From an uncultured Eubacterium sp. (lineage in GTDB: Bacteria > Bacillota > Clostridia > Lachnospirales > Lachnospiraceae), in assembly GCA_947178105.1 (NCBI GenBank), contig CAMWXD010000003.1, positions 1 through 64,000 of the forward strand: DNA of 64,000 nucleotides, in the 5' to 3' direction. A program made the translations under genes and the position numbers. The notes under the pieces are model-generated. The model saw only the letters and a program-made list of their open reading frames with translations, made no database searches and had not been told where the DNA came from. Of the stretch, positions 26,592-34,000 are shown one piece after another (within the stretch, counting starts at the first letter, position 1; every line of letters begins with the position of its first letter).

Positions 26592-26617
26592 AAAACCGCC
26601 GGAAAACCGGCGGTTTT
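26592..26617. terminator. Bidirectional terminator (merR / ferredoxin)
   Basis: Symmetric stem AAAACCGCCGG (26592-26602) with CCGGCGGTTTT (26607-26617), loop AAAA. T runs on both strands, so it can serve the convergent merR-type gene and the ferredoxin gene. Confidence 0.88.
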
Positions 26618-26620
26618 AAA

Positions 26621-26791
26621 TTAACCTTCTTCGATAGCGCCTGTAGGACATGCGCCTGCACATGTACCGCAGTTTACACAAGCATCAGCGTCGATGTCGT
26701 ATTTTCCGTCGCCAGCAGAAATTGCTCCTACTGGACATTCCCCTTCACATGTTCCACAGCTAACACAAGCGTCTGTAATTTTGTATGCCAT
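26621..26791 (-). CDS. 2[4Fe-4S] ferredoxin
   Basis: A 56-residue clostridial-type ferredoxin, an electron carrier for low-potential reactions such as pyruvate:ferredoxin oxidoreductase, hydrogenase or Rnf. It has two CxxCxxCxxxCP clusters: CVSCGTCEGECP and CVNCGTCAGACP, each followed by a Gly-Ala-Ile turn. AAGGAGG (26801-26807, minus strand) lies 9 bases before the ATG at 26791. It is a monocistronic unit with its own promoter and terminator. Confidence 0.96.
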   Translation of the reverse strand: MAYKITDACVSCGTCEGECPVGAISAGDGKYDIDADACVNCGTCAGACPTGAIEEG

Positions 26792-26846
26792 GATCTCAAT
26801 CCTCCTTAAAATATTGATAAGTACGAACCCTTTGTCCGTTGAACCT

Positions 26847-26875
26847 ATTCTAATACAAAAATCAAATTAATACAA
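26847..26875 (-). promoter_or_regulatory. Ferredoxin promoter
   Basis: On the minus strand, TTGTAT (26875-26870), 17 bp, TAGAAT (26852-26847). Confidence 0.7.
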
Positions 26876-26953
26876 GTAGGAATTTATGACAGATTGAAAT
26901 TTAGCTGTATTATTTTTCATACATCTTTATTGTGTTGCCAGGATACGAAATAT

Positions 26954-26982
26954 TTGACATAAAATCCGCTCTATAGTATATT
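26954..26982 (+). promoter_or_regulatory. Promoter of DUF1858 gene
   Basis: TTGACA (26954-26959), 17 bp, TATATT (26977-26982). Divergent from the ferredoxin promoter. Confidence 0.85.
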
Positions 26983-27060
26983 TAGTAGGAATAAGGGCAG
27001 ATTAAAATAAAGAATGCCCCAAACAACAAAGAGAAAACAGAGAAAAGGAGAGAGCAGACT

Positions 27061-27279
27061 ATGGCACAGCAGGTTACAAAATCAACGATGATTGGAGAAT
27101 TGCTTCAGATCAATGAAAACATCGCGCCGCTTTTGCTAAATATCGGTATGCACTGTTTAGGGTGTCCGTCTTCCCAGATGGAGACGATTGAGGAAGCGGC
27201 TATGGTACACGGCATTGTACCGGACGAGCTGGTAGCGCAGATCAATGAGTTTCTTGCAAACAATGAAAACATTCAATGA
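27061..27279 (+). CDS. DUF1858 domain protein
   Basis: A 72-residue protein made of one DUF1858 domain. The pattern ITKSTMIGELL-like start, then LLNIGMHCLGCPSSQMET with the paired Cys of the HCxxC type, then AAMVHGI fits the family. These small proteins are widespread in anaerobes and are linked to hybrid-cluster or redox proteins in some genomes; the function is not established. AAAAGGAGAG precedes ATG 27061. Monocistronic. Confidence 0.93.
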   Translation: MAQQVTKSTMIGELLQINENIAPLLLNIGMHCLGCPSSQMETIEEAAMVHGIVPDELVAQINEFLANNENIQ

Positions 27280-27291
27280 AAACAATCAATG

Positions 27292-27334
27292 AAAAAGAAC
27301 CGGATACAAAGATTTCTCTGTATCCGGTTCTTTT
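27292..27334. terminator. Bidirectional terminator (DUF1858 / mecA)
   Basis: Sixteen-bp stem (27292-27307 with 27319-27334) ending in A/T runs on both sides, shared by the two convergent genes. It begins 13 bases after the DUF1858 stop codon and touches the mecA stop. Confidence 0.92.
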
Positions 27335-28150
27335 TTAAATCGCGGCAAACTGCTGCAACGCCTGGCTGCGTAAGATGCAGTCAAAATGTTCGTTAAAATA
27401 CGCTTCAATCGCATTTGAAAAATTAAGCTGTGTAGAATACTCGGACAGGATATTGCATACTTTGTTGAATTCTTCCGGTGTATGTGCGCTCTTATGCACG
27501 ACCAGATAAAATAAATGGGACTGAGAGTCGCGGAACAAAGTATTATCCCCTTTGTAATAGCCTTCCAGTACACTGGAAATCTTTGACATTGTATCCAGAT
27601 TATGAATCAGGAACAATTTTGCCAGGTCAACAGGAATCTCTACAGCAGGCGCACCTGGAACCGTTTCCTTTGATTCATGCCGCACAGCCTGGTCAAGCGG
27701 AATGAAATCCTCAGATTTTTTGGATTTTTTCTTGGAACCTTCGGTATTAGACTTCGTTTCCTGCTGGATCTTTTTGAACCAGTCCAAAATATCATTTGCG
27801 CTGGCCGCTTCGTAAGGCTCTCCCTGATCCATGCCGTATGCTGAAAAGGCGTCATCATAATCCATATCTGAAAATTTGGAAAAACGGGTATCAAGCTCTT
27901 CTGGATATTCCACCTTGGTTATCAGCAGAATAATCGTATCTGATGATACCGGTATTGCTTCAATCATCAAAGGGATGTCGTCTGCTTCAAATCCGAACTC
28001 ATAAGAAGCCTGCTGCATCATGTCACGGAAAAGATTTTTTGCATTTTCCGTACCGTATGCAAGTTCACTGATTTTCAAATGGCGGTCTGCTAAATCTTCC
28101 TTCGTCAGTGTGCATCGAATCTGGGTATCACTTACTTTTTCGATTTTCAT
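27335..28150 (-). CDS. mecA: Adaptor protein MecA
   Basis: A 271-residue adaptor that delivers substrates (for example competence or sporulation regulators in Bacillus) to the ClpC-ClpP protease. The N-terminal domain begins MKIEKVSDTQIRCTLT and contains LAYGTENAKNLFRDMMQQA. An acidic/Lys linker (about 120-160) leads to a C-terminal ClpC-binding domain (about 180-265). It is longer than Bacillus MecA mostly in the linker. GGGAGTG precedes the ATG. Divergent from the kinase unit. Confidence 0.93.
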   Translation of the reverse strand: MKIEKVSDTQIRCTLTKEDLADRHLKISELAYGTENAKNLFRDMMQQASYEFGFEADDIPLMIEAIPVSSDTIILLITKVEYPEELDTRFSKFSDMDYDDAFSAYGMDQGEPYEAASANDILDWFKKIQQETKSNTEGSKKKSKKSEDFIPLDQAVRHESKETVPGAPAVEIPVDLAKLFLIHNLDTMSKISSVLEGYYKGDNTLFRDSQSHLFYLVVHKSAHTPEEFNKVCNILSEYSTQLNFSNAIEAYFNEHFDCILRSQALQQFAAI

Positions 28151-28183
28151 TACATCACTCCCTTAATTAATGTCTTATGGTAT

Positions 28184-28213
28184 ATACTATTAATATAAAA
28201 TTGCAAATGTCAA
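28184..28213 (-). promoter_or_regulatory. mecA promoter
   Basis: On the minus strand, TTGACA (28213-28208), 18 bp, TAGTAT (28189-28184). Confidence 0.7.
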
Positions 28214-28317
28214 CTTGAAGTAACCAAAGTATATAAAAAATAAATATGATAGTCAAGCACAGAACGCATATATTTTTTAAAATTTTTATAAAATTTCACA
28301 TTTTTTGAAAAAAAAGC

Positions 28318-28347
28318 TTGCCAAACATCTGTTGGATATGTTATAAC
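28318..28347 (+). promoter_or_regulatory. Promoter of kinase/CpaE/SAF unit
   Basis: TTGCCA (28318-28323) with TATAAC (28342-28347) at 18 bp, or TTATAA at 17 bp. No other good promoter is seen before the terminator at 31209, so the four genes are likely one transcript. Confidence 0.65.
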
Positions 28348-28392
28348 AGTTCCAAGAGATGCTTACACCCTTAGTCAGAAAGGAGTATAAGT

Positions 28393-29712
28393 ATTCAAAT
28401 ATCAAACTTGTCCGACAAATACCGCATTGTTTCCAGTCTGGGAACAGGCAACAGCAGTGAGGTATTTCTAGCCGAACACAGAAAGCTGAAGGCACAACGG
28501 GCTGTCAAATGTATCAAAAAGACAGCGAATCCGATACAGCCGCACTTTCGTCTGGAAGCAGATCTTCTAAAAAATCTGAAACATCCCGGTATCCCCACTA
28601 TTTACGATGTAGAAGAAGATGATGAGAATTATTATATCATAGAAGAATATATCCAGGGACAATCGTTAGAAGCCTATGTGCTTCGTCAAGATTGTATTTC
28701 CATAGATACTGCGGTTCATTTGGCATTGCAGATTTGCGATGTGATAAAATATCTGCATGAGCAAACGCCAGAACCGATCATTTATCAGGATCTAAAGCCG
28801 GAACACATTATATTATGTGGAAAACGAATCGTTTTAATCGATTTCGGCATCTCATCTTATATTACCACAGATGGAAATACATTCCAAAATTTTGGAACTG
28901 AAGGCTTTGCGCCGCCTGAAAAATACCAGGGCATTCCTTGTGACCTTCGGGCGGATATCTACGGCATCGGTAAAATCATGGCGTTTATGGCGTCCAGGAT
29001 GCCGGCAGGCGAGTTCCAATATCTAAAGCCGTTCATCGAAAAAGCAGCCGCTTATTCCAGAGAAGAGCGTTATCCGTCGATTGAAGCACTAGAAGCGGAT
29101 TTAAACGGGCTGCTAAAAGTCGGCAATCAAAATCATCAGCACGAACAAAATAAGCATCTCTTAACAGAAATTGCAGTAGCAGGAACGCAAAAGCGCGTAG
29201 GAACTACGCATTTTTCCATTTCGCTTGCCTGTTTTTTAAATCAAAGGCACAGGCGCTGCATCTATCAGGAATACCATCACTCAGACTGCATGAGGCTTTT
29301 GGCAAAAGAAGACGGCGGTTATATGAGAAAGGACGGCATGGTCGCTTATGAAAGGTTTCGGGGATTCCCTTATTATGGGGAAGGCATTGCAAAATGGGAG
29401 CAGGAGGCAAAGATACACATACAGGACTATGGAGTGTATGCCAAAGAGCTGTCAGAAGAAACAAAGAAGCTGATTGTCGTCATGGGCAGCAGGCCGTGGG
29501 AGATGGAGCAGACAAAAAACCTGTTGGAAAAGATCCATATGCGCAGCCATCTCGTACTTGTCTGTAACTATGGAAACAGCGTAATGGCAAAAATGACGGC
29601 ACGTATGTATCATCACCGTGTATACTGTTTTCCGCTGGATGAAGACCCGTTTCGAATGACTGGGGAGAAACGGAAATTCTTTCAAAAGCTGCTGCGCCAG
29701 GAAGGGTGGTGA
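28393..29712 (+). CDS. Ser/Thr protein kinase fused to ParA/CpaE-like domain
   Basis: A 439-residue fusion. Residues about 8-250 are a eukaryotic-type kinase: glycine loop LGTGNSSEVFLA, Lys in RAVKCIK, catalytic loop YQDLKPEHIIL (the usual Asn after KPE is His), DFG in LIDFGIS, then FAPPEKY and RADIYGIG. Residues about 260-435 resemble a ParA/MinD/CpaE domain with P-loop-like RVGTTHFSIS lacking the Lys. No membrane helix is seen. The start is unusual: AAAGGAG (28379-28385) sits 7 bases before ATT 28393, while the first standard start, TTG 28408, is 22 bases away. Probably the lead gene of a four-gene unit with CpaE- and SAF-domain proteins. Confidence 0.85.
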   Translation: MQISNLSDKYRIVSSLGTGNSSEVFLAEHRKLKAQRAVKCIKKTANPIQPHFRLEADLLKNLKHPGIPTIYDVEEDDENYYIIEEYIQGQSLEAYVLRQDCISIDTAVHLALQICDVIKYLHEQTPEPIIYQDLKPEHIILCGKRIVLIDFGISSYITTDGNTFQNFGTEGFAPPEKYQGIPCDLRADIYGIGKIMAFMASRMPAGEFQYLKPFIEKAAAYSREERYPSIEALEADLNGLLKVGNQNHQHEQNKHLLTEIAVAGTQKRVGTTHFSISLACFLNQRHRRCIYQEYHHSDCMRLLAKEDGGYMRKDGMVAYERFRGFPYYGEGIAKWEQEAKIHIQDYGVYAKELSEETKKLIVVMGSRPWEMEQTKNLLEKIHMRSHLVLVCNYGNSVMAKMTARMYHHRVYCFPLDEDPFRMTGEKRKFFQKLLRQEGW

Positions 29713-29716
29713 AAAA

Positions 29717-30298
29717 ATGCATGGATTTTCAATCAAAAAGCTGAAAGAAAAAGTAAGCATAGGGATTATAGGCATCGAAAGGGGATGTGGGGCAACGCAC
29801 CTTACCGTAGCACTGGCAAATTACCTGCATTCTGCATTAGGAAAAAAGACTGCGGTCATTGAATGGCCAGAACGCCACGAACTGAAAAAAATGATCGAAA
29901 AGGAGGGATATCAACAACGAAAGCTGCTAGGTGTTTCGTATTATACGGATATTTGTGTGGGGAACATACCGGAGATTATGAACAGCAAATATGAAGCTTT
30001 TGTACTTGACCTGGGTGCGGATTATACAGCGACGAGAGAAGAGTTTTTAAGATGTGACAGGAAAATCGTCGTTGGCAGCATCAGCCCATGGAGAGCCTTT
30101 GCTTATGAGCATTTCCTGAACAATATTACTGCAACCGAAAACTATGAAGCATGGGAATTTCTGGTTTTATTTGCAAATATGCTGGATAAGAAAAAATTAC
30201 AAAAAAGATATGGAATGTATCTGACAAGCATTCCCTGGATTGAAAATCCGTTTTGCCTGAAACAGGAGGACATGATGTTTTTACACAAGCTTATTTAA
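29717..30298 (+). CDS. ParA/CpaE-like protein with degenerate P-loop
   Basis: A 193-residue protein of the SIMIBI (ParA/MinD/CpaE) fold. The first strand and loop read IGIIGIERGCGATHLTVALA; in ParA proteins the loop holds Lys before Thr, here it is Ala. KTAVIEWPE and AFVLDLGADY correspond to the switch strands. It resembles the second domain of the upstream kinase fusion (shared GxGxTH form), suggesting the two may pair. CpaE proteins localise Tad pilus machinery, but no pilus genes are seen. GGTGGTG lies just before ATG 29717, 4 bases after the previous stop. Confidence 0.75.
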   Translation: MHGFSIKKLKEKVSIGIIGIERGCGATHLTVALANYLHSALGKKTAVIEWPERHELKKMIEKEGYQQRKLLGVSYYTDICVGNIPEIMNSKYEAFVLDLGADYTATREEFLRCDRKIVVGSISPWRAFAYEHFLNNITATENYEAWEFLVLFANMLDKKKLQKRYGMYLTSIPWIENPFCLKQEDMMFLHKLI

Positions 30299-30353
30299 AG
30301 AGAAAAGGCAAGATGACACAATCAGTTGCCTGCGATTAACAGGAGGAAATCAG

Positions 30354-30728
30354 ATTTTAAAGTACCGGACTAGGGTTATGCTGCTGTATGGTGCGGCAGG
30401 AGCGTGTATTGTGGGGATTCCGCTTACTGCTGTGCTGATTTTTCAAATTTGCAGCAATGCAGCATTGCGGCAGCAGGCCAATCATTATAGGCAATGGGAA
30501 CAACAGGGGCTGTATGTGCGGGTATGGATGTTAAAACAGGATAAATCGGTCGGAGAGAAAGTCACAAGAGCTGATCTTGAAGAGAAAAAGAAATGGATCC
30601 CAGAGTCAGATTATCCTGAACTATTAACAGACATCGGCAAGATTACAGGCAAGAAAGCAAAAACGGCATTGAAAAAAGGGACTGTTATTCAGTCTGGTTT
30701 GCTTTACAGTAAAAAGAAAACAGAATAA
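30354..30728 (+). CDS. SAF-domain membrane protein (CpaB/RcpC-like)
   Basis: A 124-residue protein: short basic N-terminus (LKYRTR), one membrane helix (about 10-32), and an extracytoplasmic SAF-type domain (about 60-118; DKSVGEKVTRADLEEKK then LKKGTVIQSGLL). SAF domains of this form occur in CpaB/RcpC of Tad pili and in FlgA. The start is unusual: AGGAGG (30341-30346) is 7 bases before ATT 30354; the first ATG, 30378, is 31 bases from it and would drop the basic residues before the helix. It follows the CpaE-like gene by 55 bases. Confidence 0.75.
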   Translation: MLKYRTRVMLLYGAAGACIVGIPLTAVLIFQICSNAALRQQANHYRQWEQQGLYVRVWMLKQDKSVGEKVTRADLEEKKKWIPESDYPELLTDIGKITGKKAKTALKKGTVIQSGLLYSKKKTE

Positions 30729-30765
30729 CAGCCGCATAGATAACATAGATAAAGGCAGGTAACAT

Positions 30766-31068
30766 ATGGGGGATTTATCTTATCACAAATCTATTCCGGC
30801 AGCAGTCTTTGCATATCAGGCTGTTGCAGTCACTGCATATTGCTGCCTGCCGAAAAAGGTGGAAGGGATGGATAGAAAACAATTATTTATTGAATTAATG
30901 GGGATTCAGGGACGGGGAATTACGATTTTTATAGAAGGCGAAAAAAGTACGCCCGAGACCGTTGCAAACCTGTTATGCGTGCAGGAAGAAAATTCATACA
31001 TGAGAGATTATGTATACGACGAGGGGGTGCTGACAGAGCTGCATTTCGATAAAGTGCAGAATCAGTAA
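30766..31068 (+). CDS. Unknown 100-residue protein of the kinase unit
   Basis: I do not recognise this protein. It is 100 residues, starts with a moderately hydrophobic stretch containing two Cys (AVTAYCCLPKKVEG), and continues with an alpha/beta pattern ending in acidic residues. AAAGGCAGG lies 6 bases before ATG 30766. It is the last gene of the unit ahead of a strong terminator, so it may work with the SAF- and CpaE-like proteins. Confidence 0.65.
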   Translation: MGDLSYHKSIPAAVFAYQAVAVTAYCCLPKKVEGMDRKQLFIELMGIQGRGITIFIEGEKSTPETVANLLCVQEENSYMRDYVYDEGVLTELHFDKVQNQ

Positions 31069-31208
31069 ATGTAACTGTATAGCGGCATATATGGAAAAGG
31101 AAACCTCAATGCCTTTCAAAGTATATGCAAAAGCGCATAGACTGCAAATACGAAAAAATAATCACAAAAAACAATCACAAAAAACGATAACATAAGAAAG
31201 GAATAAAT

Positions 31209-31250
31209 ACAGGCAGAAATGGTATGGGGATACCGGTTTCTGCCTGTTTG
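31209..31250 (+). terminator. Terminator of kinase/CpaE/SAF unit
   Basis: Eleven-bp stem ACAGGCAGAAA (31209-31219) with TTTCTGCCTGT (31237-31247), plus an inner GGTAT/ATACC pair, followed by TTTG. Confidence 0.75.
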
Positions 31251-31297
31251 TAATTGTACAAGCAGATTTGTTTTTGTTCTTTTTTCCGCAGGAAGGC

Positions 31298-31326
31298 TTT
31301 ACACGCTTTTGCCAATCCGTTATAAT
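31298..31326 (+). promoter_or_regulatory. GH18 gene promoter P1
   Basis: TTTACA (31298-31303), 17 bp, TATAAT (31321-31326). Confidence 0.82.
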
Positions 31327-31349
31327 GATGGCAGAAATAACATTGTTTC

Positions 31350-31378
31350 TTGTAAATTGGCGCGCAACAAGCTATAAT
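31350..31378 (+). promoter_or_regulatory. GH18 gene promoter P2
   Basis: TTGTAA (31350-31355), 17 bp, TATAAT (31373-31378), 52 bp downstream of P1. Confidence 0.78.
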
Positions 31379-31425
31379 AAAAAAAGGTTATTTTAATTGG
31401 ATCGATGCACACAGGAGGAAAAATG

Positions 31426-33165
31426 ATGAGTAAAAAATTAATACCAGTAATAGCCGTCTTATCTTTGATTTTTATTATACTTGTGGGTATTATTGTAGGA
31501 AAAAAAATAAAGCAGATTATGCCAAACAATGAGCAGCAGGATCTTGAGACGTATTTTGGGATCACTTCGGACGATGAGGCTGCGATCGAGCTCAATCACG
31601 AGCTGGTAGAGGAAAAAGCATTGGTCAGAGACAGTGCGGTTTATCTTGATTATAATTATGTGCATGACTATTTAAACGATCGTTTTTATTGGGATAACAA
31701 TGAAAACGTGCTTTTATATACAACTTCGACAAATGTAATAAAAGCTTCGGCGGACAGCAAAGATTATTATATAGGAAGAAAAAAGGACAGCAAGCCGTAT
31801 ACGATTGTGCTGATCAATGTAGACAAGACATATATCGCGCTGGATTATGTCGCACAGTATACAAACCTTACTTATGAACGGTTTGAAGAGCCTGACCGGA
31901 TTCTTTTGCAGACAGAATGGGGCACCGTTAAAAAAGCATCGATCAAAAGAAAAACACAGCTTCGTGTAAAAGACAGTGTAAAGAGCAATATTTTAAAAGA
32001 AATGGCAAAGGATGAGGTTGTTACAAAGATGGAAGCAGGCGATGACTGGACGAAGGTAGCGACTGAGGATGGACTGGTCGGTTTTGTGCAGAACAAGCGC
32101 CTTGGCAGCGAAACGGAAGAAACATTAAGCAATGACTTTGAAGAAGATACCTTTTTGCATCAGATCAGGGATTATGCGATCAATATGGGATGGCATCAGG
32201 TGACTGTACCGGAAGCAAATAATTCCATTACGAGCGTGCTGCAAAATTCCAAAGGATTAAACGTCATTTCACCGACCTGGTTTTATCTGAACGATAACGA
32301 TGGAAATATCGCAAACCTGGCAAGCGCAGATTATGTCAGGTACTGCCATGACCAGGGAGTAGAGGTCTGGGGGCTGGTCAGCAATCTGGAAAACAGGGAT
32401 GTCAGTACGACCGAAGTACTGACGCATACTTCAAAGCGGGAAAATCTGGAAAATCAGATTATCGCTGCAGCAATCCAGTATGGGCTGGATGGGATCAATG
32501 TCGATTTTGAGGCGCTGGAATCCGCGGTAGGAGAAGGATTTATTCAGTTTATTCGGGAATTGTCGTTAAAATGTGATGGAAATGGGATTGTATTATCCGT
32601 AGATAATTATGTATCATCAGAATACACTAAATTTTATGACAGGGAGGAACAGGCGGTTTTTGCAGATTATCTTGTCGTAATGGGCTATGACGAGCATTAT
32701 GCAGGATCAAAAGAAAGCGGGTCTGTCGCTTCGATCGGATTTGTGACAAAAGGCGCGGATGATATACTGGAAGAAAATGTACCGGCAGAACAGGTCATTT
32801 TGGGAATGCCGTTTTTTACGAGAGTATGGGCAGAAAAACTAAAGGACGGGAATGGGGATGATGTAGAATCCGCGTCAGAGGATTATGTGCCGTATGAATT
32901 ATCCAGCGAAGCAGTAGGGATGCAGTCCGCCCAGCGGCTGATGGAAGTCAACGGAGCGGAAAAGACGTGGCTGGAGGATATGGGACAGTATTATACCGAA
33001 TATGTAAACGGCGACGTGACATACAAGATCTGGTTTGAAGATGTCAAGTCGATTGAAGAAAAGCTTAAGGTTATGAAATCGCATGGATTTGCAGGCGCTT
33101 CTTTCTGGAAGCTGGGTCTGGAGGATCCTGCGGTATGGAATACAATTATGAAATATATCAATTAA
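31426..33165 (+). CDS. SH3-containing glycoside hydrolase family 18 protein
   Basis: A 579-residue surface protein. An N-terminal membrane helix (about 3-25) is followed by a region like the copper-amine-oxidase-N domain (VYLDYNYVHDYLNDRFYWD), a bacterial SH3 domain (about 170-230), and a GH18 barrel (about 245-575). The GH18 catalytic motif is present as DGINVDFEAL (DxxDxDxE-type, with Glu as acid). Relatives act on peptidoglycan or spore cortex in Firmicutes. AGGAGG (31413-31418) favours ATG 31426 over ATG 31423. A CwlD-like amidase gene follows, in keeping with a cell-wall role. Confidence 0.9.
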   Translation: MSKKLIPVIAVLSLIFIILVGIIVGKKIKQIMPNNEQQDLETYFGITSDDEAAIELNHELVEEKALVRDSAVYLDYNYVHDYLNDRFYWDNNENVLLYTTSTNVIKASADSKDYYIGRKKDSKPYTIVLINVDKTYIALDYVAQYTNLTYERFEEPDRILLQTEWGTVKKASIKRKTQLRVKDSVKSNILKEMAKDEVVTKMEAGDDWTKVATEDGLVGFVQNKRLGSETEETLSNDFEEDTFLHQIRDYAINMGWHQVTVPEANNSITSVLQNSKGLNVISPTWFYLNDNDGNIANLASADYVRYCHDQGVEVWGLVSNLENRDVSTTEVLTHTSKRENLENQIIAAAIQYGLDGINVDFEALESAVGEGFIQFIRELSLKCDGNGIVLSVDNYVSSEYTKFYDREEQAVFADYLVVMGYDEHYAGSKESGSVASIGFVTKGADDILEENVPAEQVILGMPFFTRVWAEKLKDGNGDDVESASEDYVPYELSSEAVGMQSAQRLMEVNGAEKTWLEDMGQYYTEYVNGDVTYKIWFEDVKSIEEKLKVMKSHGFAGASFWKLGLEDPAVWNTIMKYIN

Positions 33166-33225
33166 AGGGATGGATTTTGCTGTTTCGTCATATGTATAGT
33201 AATAAAAACGCTGGAGGCAGAGCAT

Positions 33226-33963
33226 TTGAAACAAAGGTTAGAATTGCTTATGTCAGTCGTAATACTGATCTGTGCCTGTATTCTCGCCAGGACGAGCGCC
33301 GTCTATGTAACCGGGCGCCAGGTGGAGAATCAAAAAAACTGTATCGTGATCGATGTAGGACATGGCGGTTTCGATTCCGGTAAGGTTGGCGTAAACGGGG
33401 AACTGGAAAAAGACATTAATTTACAGGTCGCTTTAAAACTGAAAGAGGTACTGGAAGCCAAGGGAGTCGAGGTTATTATGACCCGTGAGGACGACCAGGG
33501 ACTGTATGATGAACATGCCAGCAATAAAAAAGCGCAGGATCTCCAAAGGCGGTGTGAGCTGATCAATAAGGAAAAGCCGTTAATTGCAGTCAGTATCCAT
33601 CAAAACAGCTATACAAGCCCGCAGATTAAAGGAGCACAGGTATTTTACTATACAACCTCTAAGGAGAGTCAGACATTGGCGGAGACGGTGCAAAAGACGC
33701 TGATCGAACAGGTCGATCCGAACAACCGCAGACAGGCAAAGGCAAATGACAGTTATTATTTGCTGAAAAAGACAGAGCCGCCAATCATAATAGTAGAATG
33801 TGGTTTTCTGAGCAATCCTGAGGAAGCCGAAAAGTTAACGGATGAAGCTTATCAGCAGGAAGTAGCGGATGCGATCTGTCTGGGGGTATTCCGGTATCTT
33901 GGAAAGGATACCGGCGAAGGGCAGGATGCAGCCGATACACAAGAGGATCGTACACAGTCCTGA
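33226..33963 (+). CDS. N-acetylmuramoyl-L-alanine amidase (CwlD-like)
   Basis: A 245-residue zinc amidase (Amidase_3). The N-terminal helix (about 5-25) acts as a signal anchor. Metal and catalytic residues are in VIDVGHGGFDSG, the Glu in ELEKDINLQVA, the His in VSIHQNS, and the Glu in IIVECGFLSNPEEA. CwlD removes peptide side chains to allow muramic lactam formation in spore cortex; the size and anchor fit that type. TTG 33226 is the start, with GGAGG (33213-33217) 8 bases upstream. The tail is acidic and unstructured. Confidence 0.92.
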   Translation: MKQRLELLMSVVILICACILARTSAVYVTGRQVENQKNCIVIDVGHGGFDSGKVGVNGELEKDINLQVALKLKEVLEAKGVEVIMTREDDQGLYDEHASNKKAQDLQRRCELINKEKPLIAVSIHQNSYTSPQIKGAQVFYYTTSKESQTLAETVQKTLIEQVDPNNRRQAKANDSYYLLKKTEPPIIIVECGFLSNPEEAEKLTDEAYQQEVADAICLGVFRYLGKDTGEGQDAADTQEDRTQS

Positions 33964-34000
33964 GGATTCAGGAAAAATATGCAAATAGACAGGAAACATT

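Larger units (their letters stand above)
31069..31404 (+). other. Gap with tandem repeat, terminator and two promoters
   Basis: The 13-mer AATCACAAAAAAC is repeated in tandem at 31160-31172 and 31173-31185. A very basic 34-codon open frame (31091-31195) covers the repeat but lacks a good Shine-Dalgarno sequence at its first ATG; an internal ATG at 31109 has AAAAGG 9 bases upstream. A terminator (31209-31250) and two promoters for the GH18 gene follow. Confidence 0.5.
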
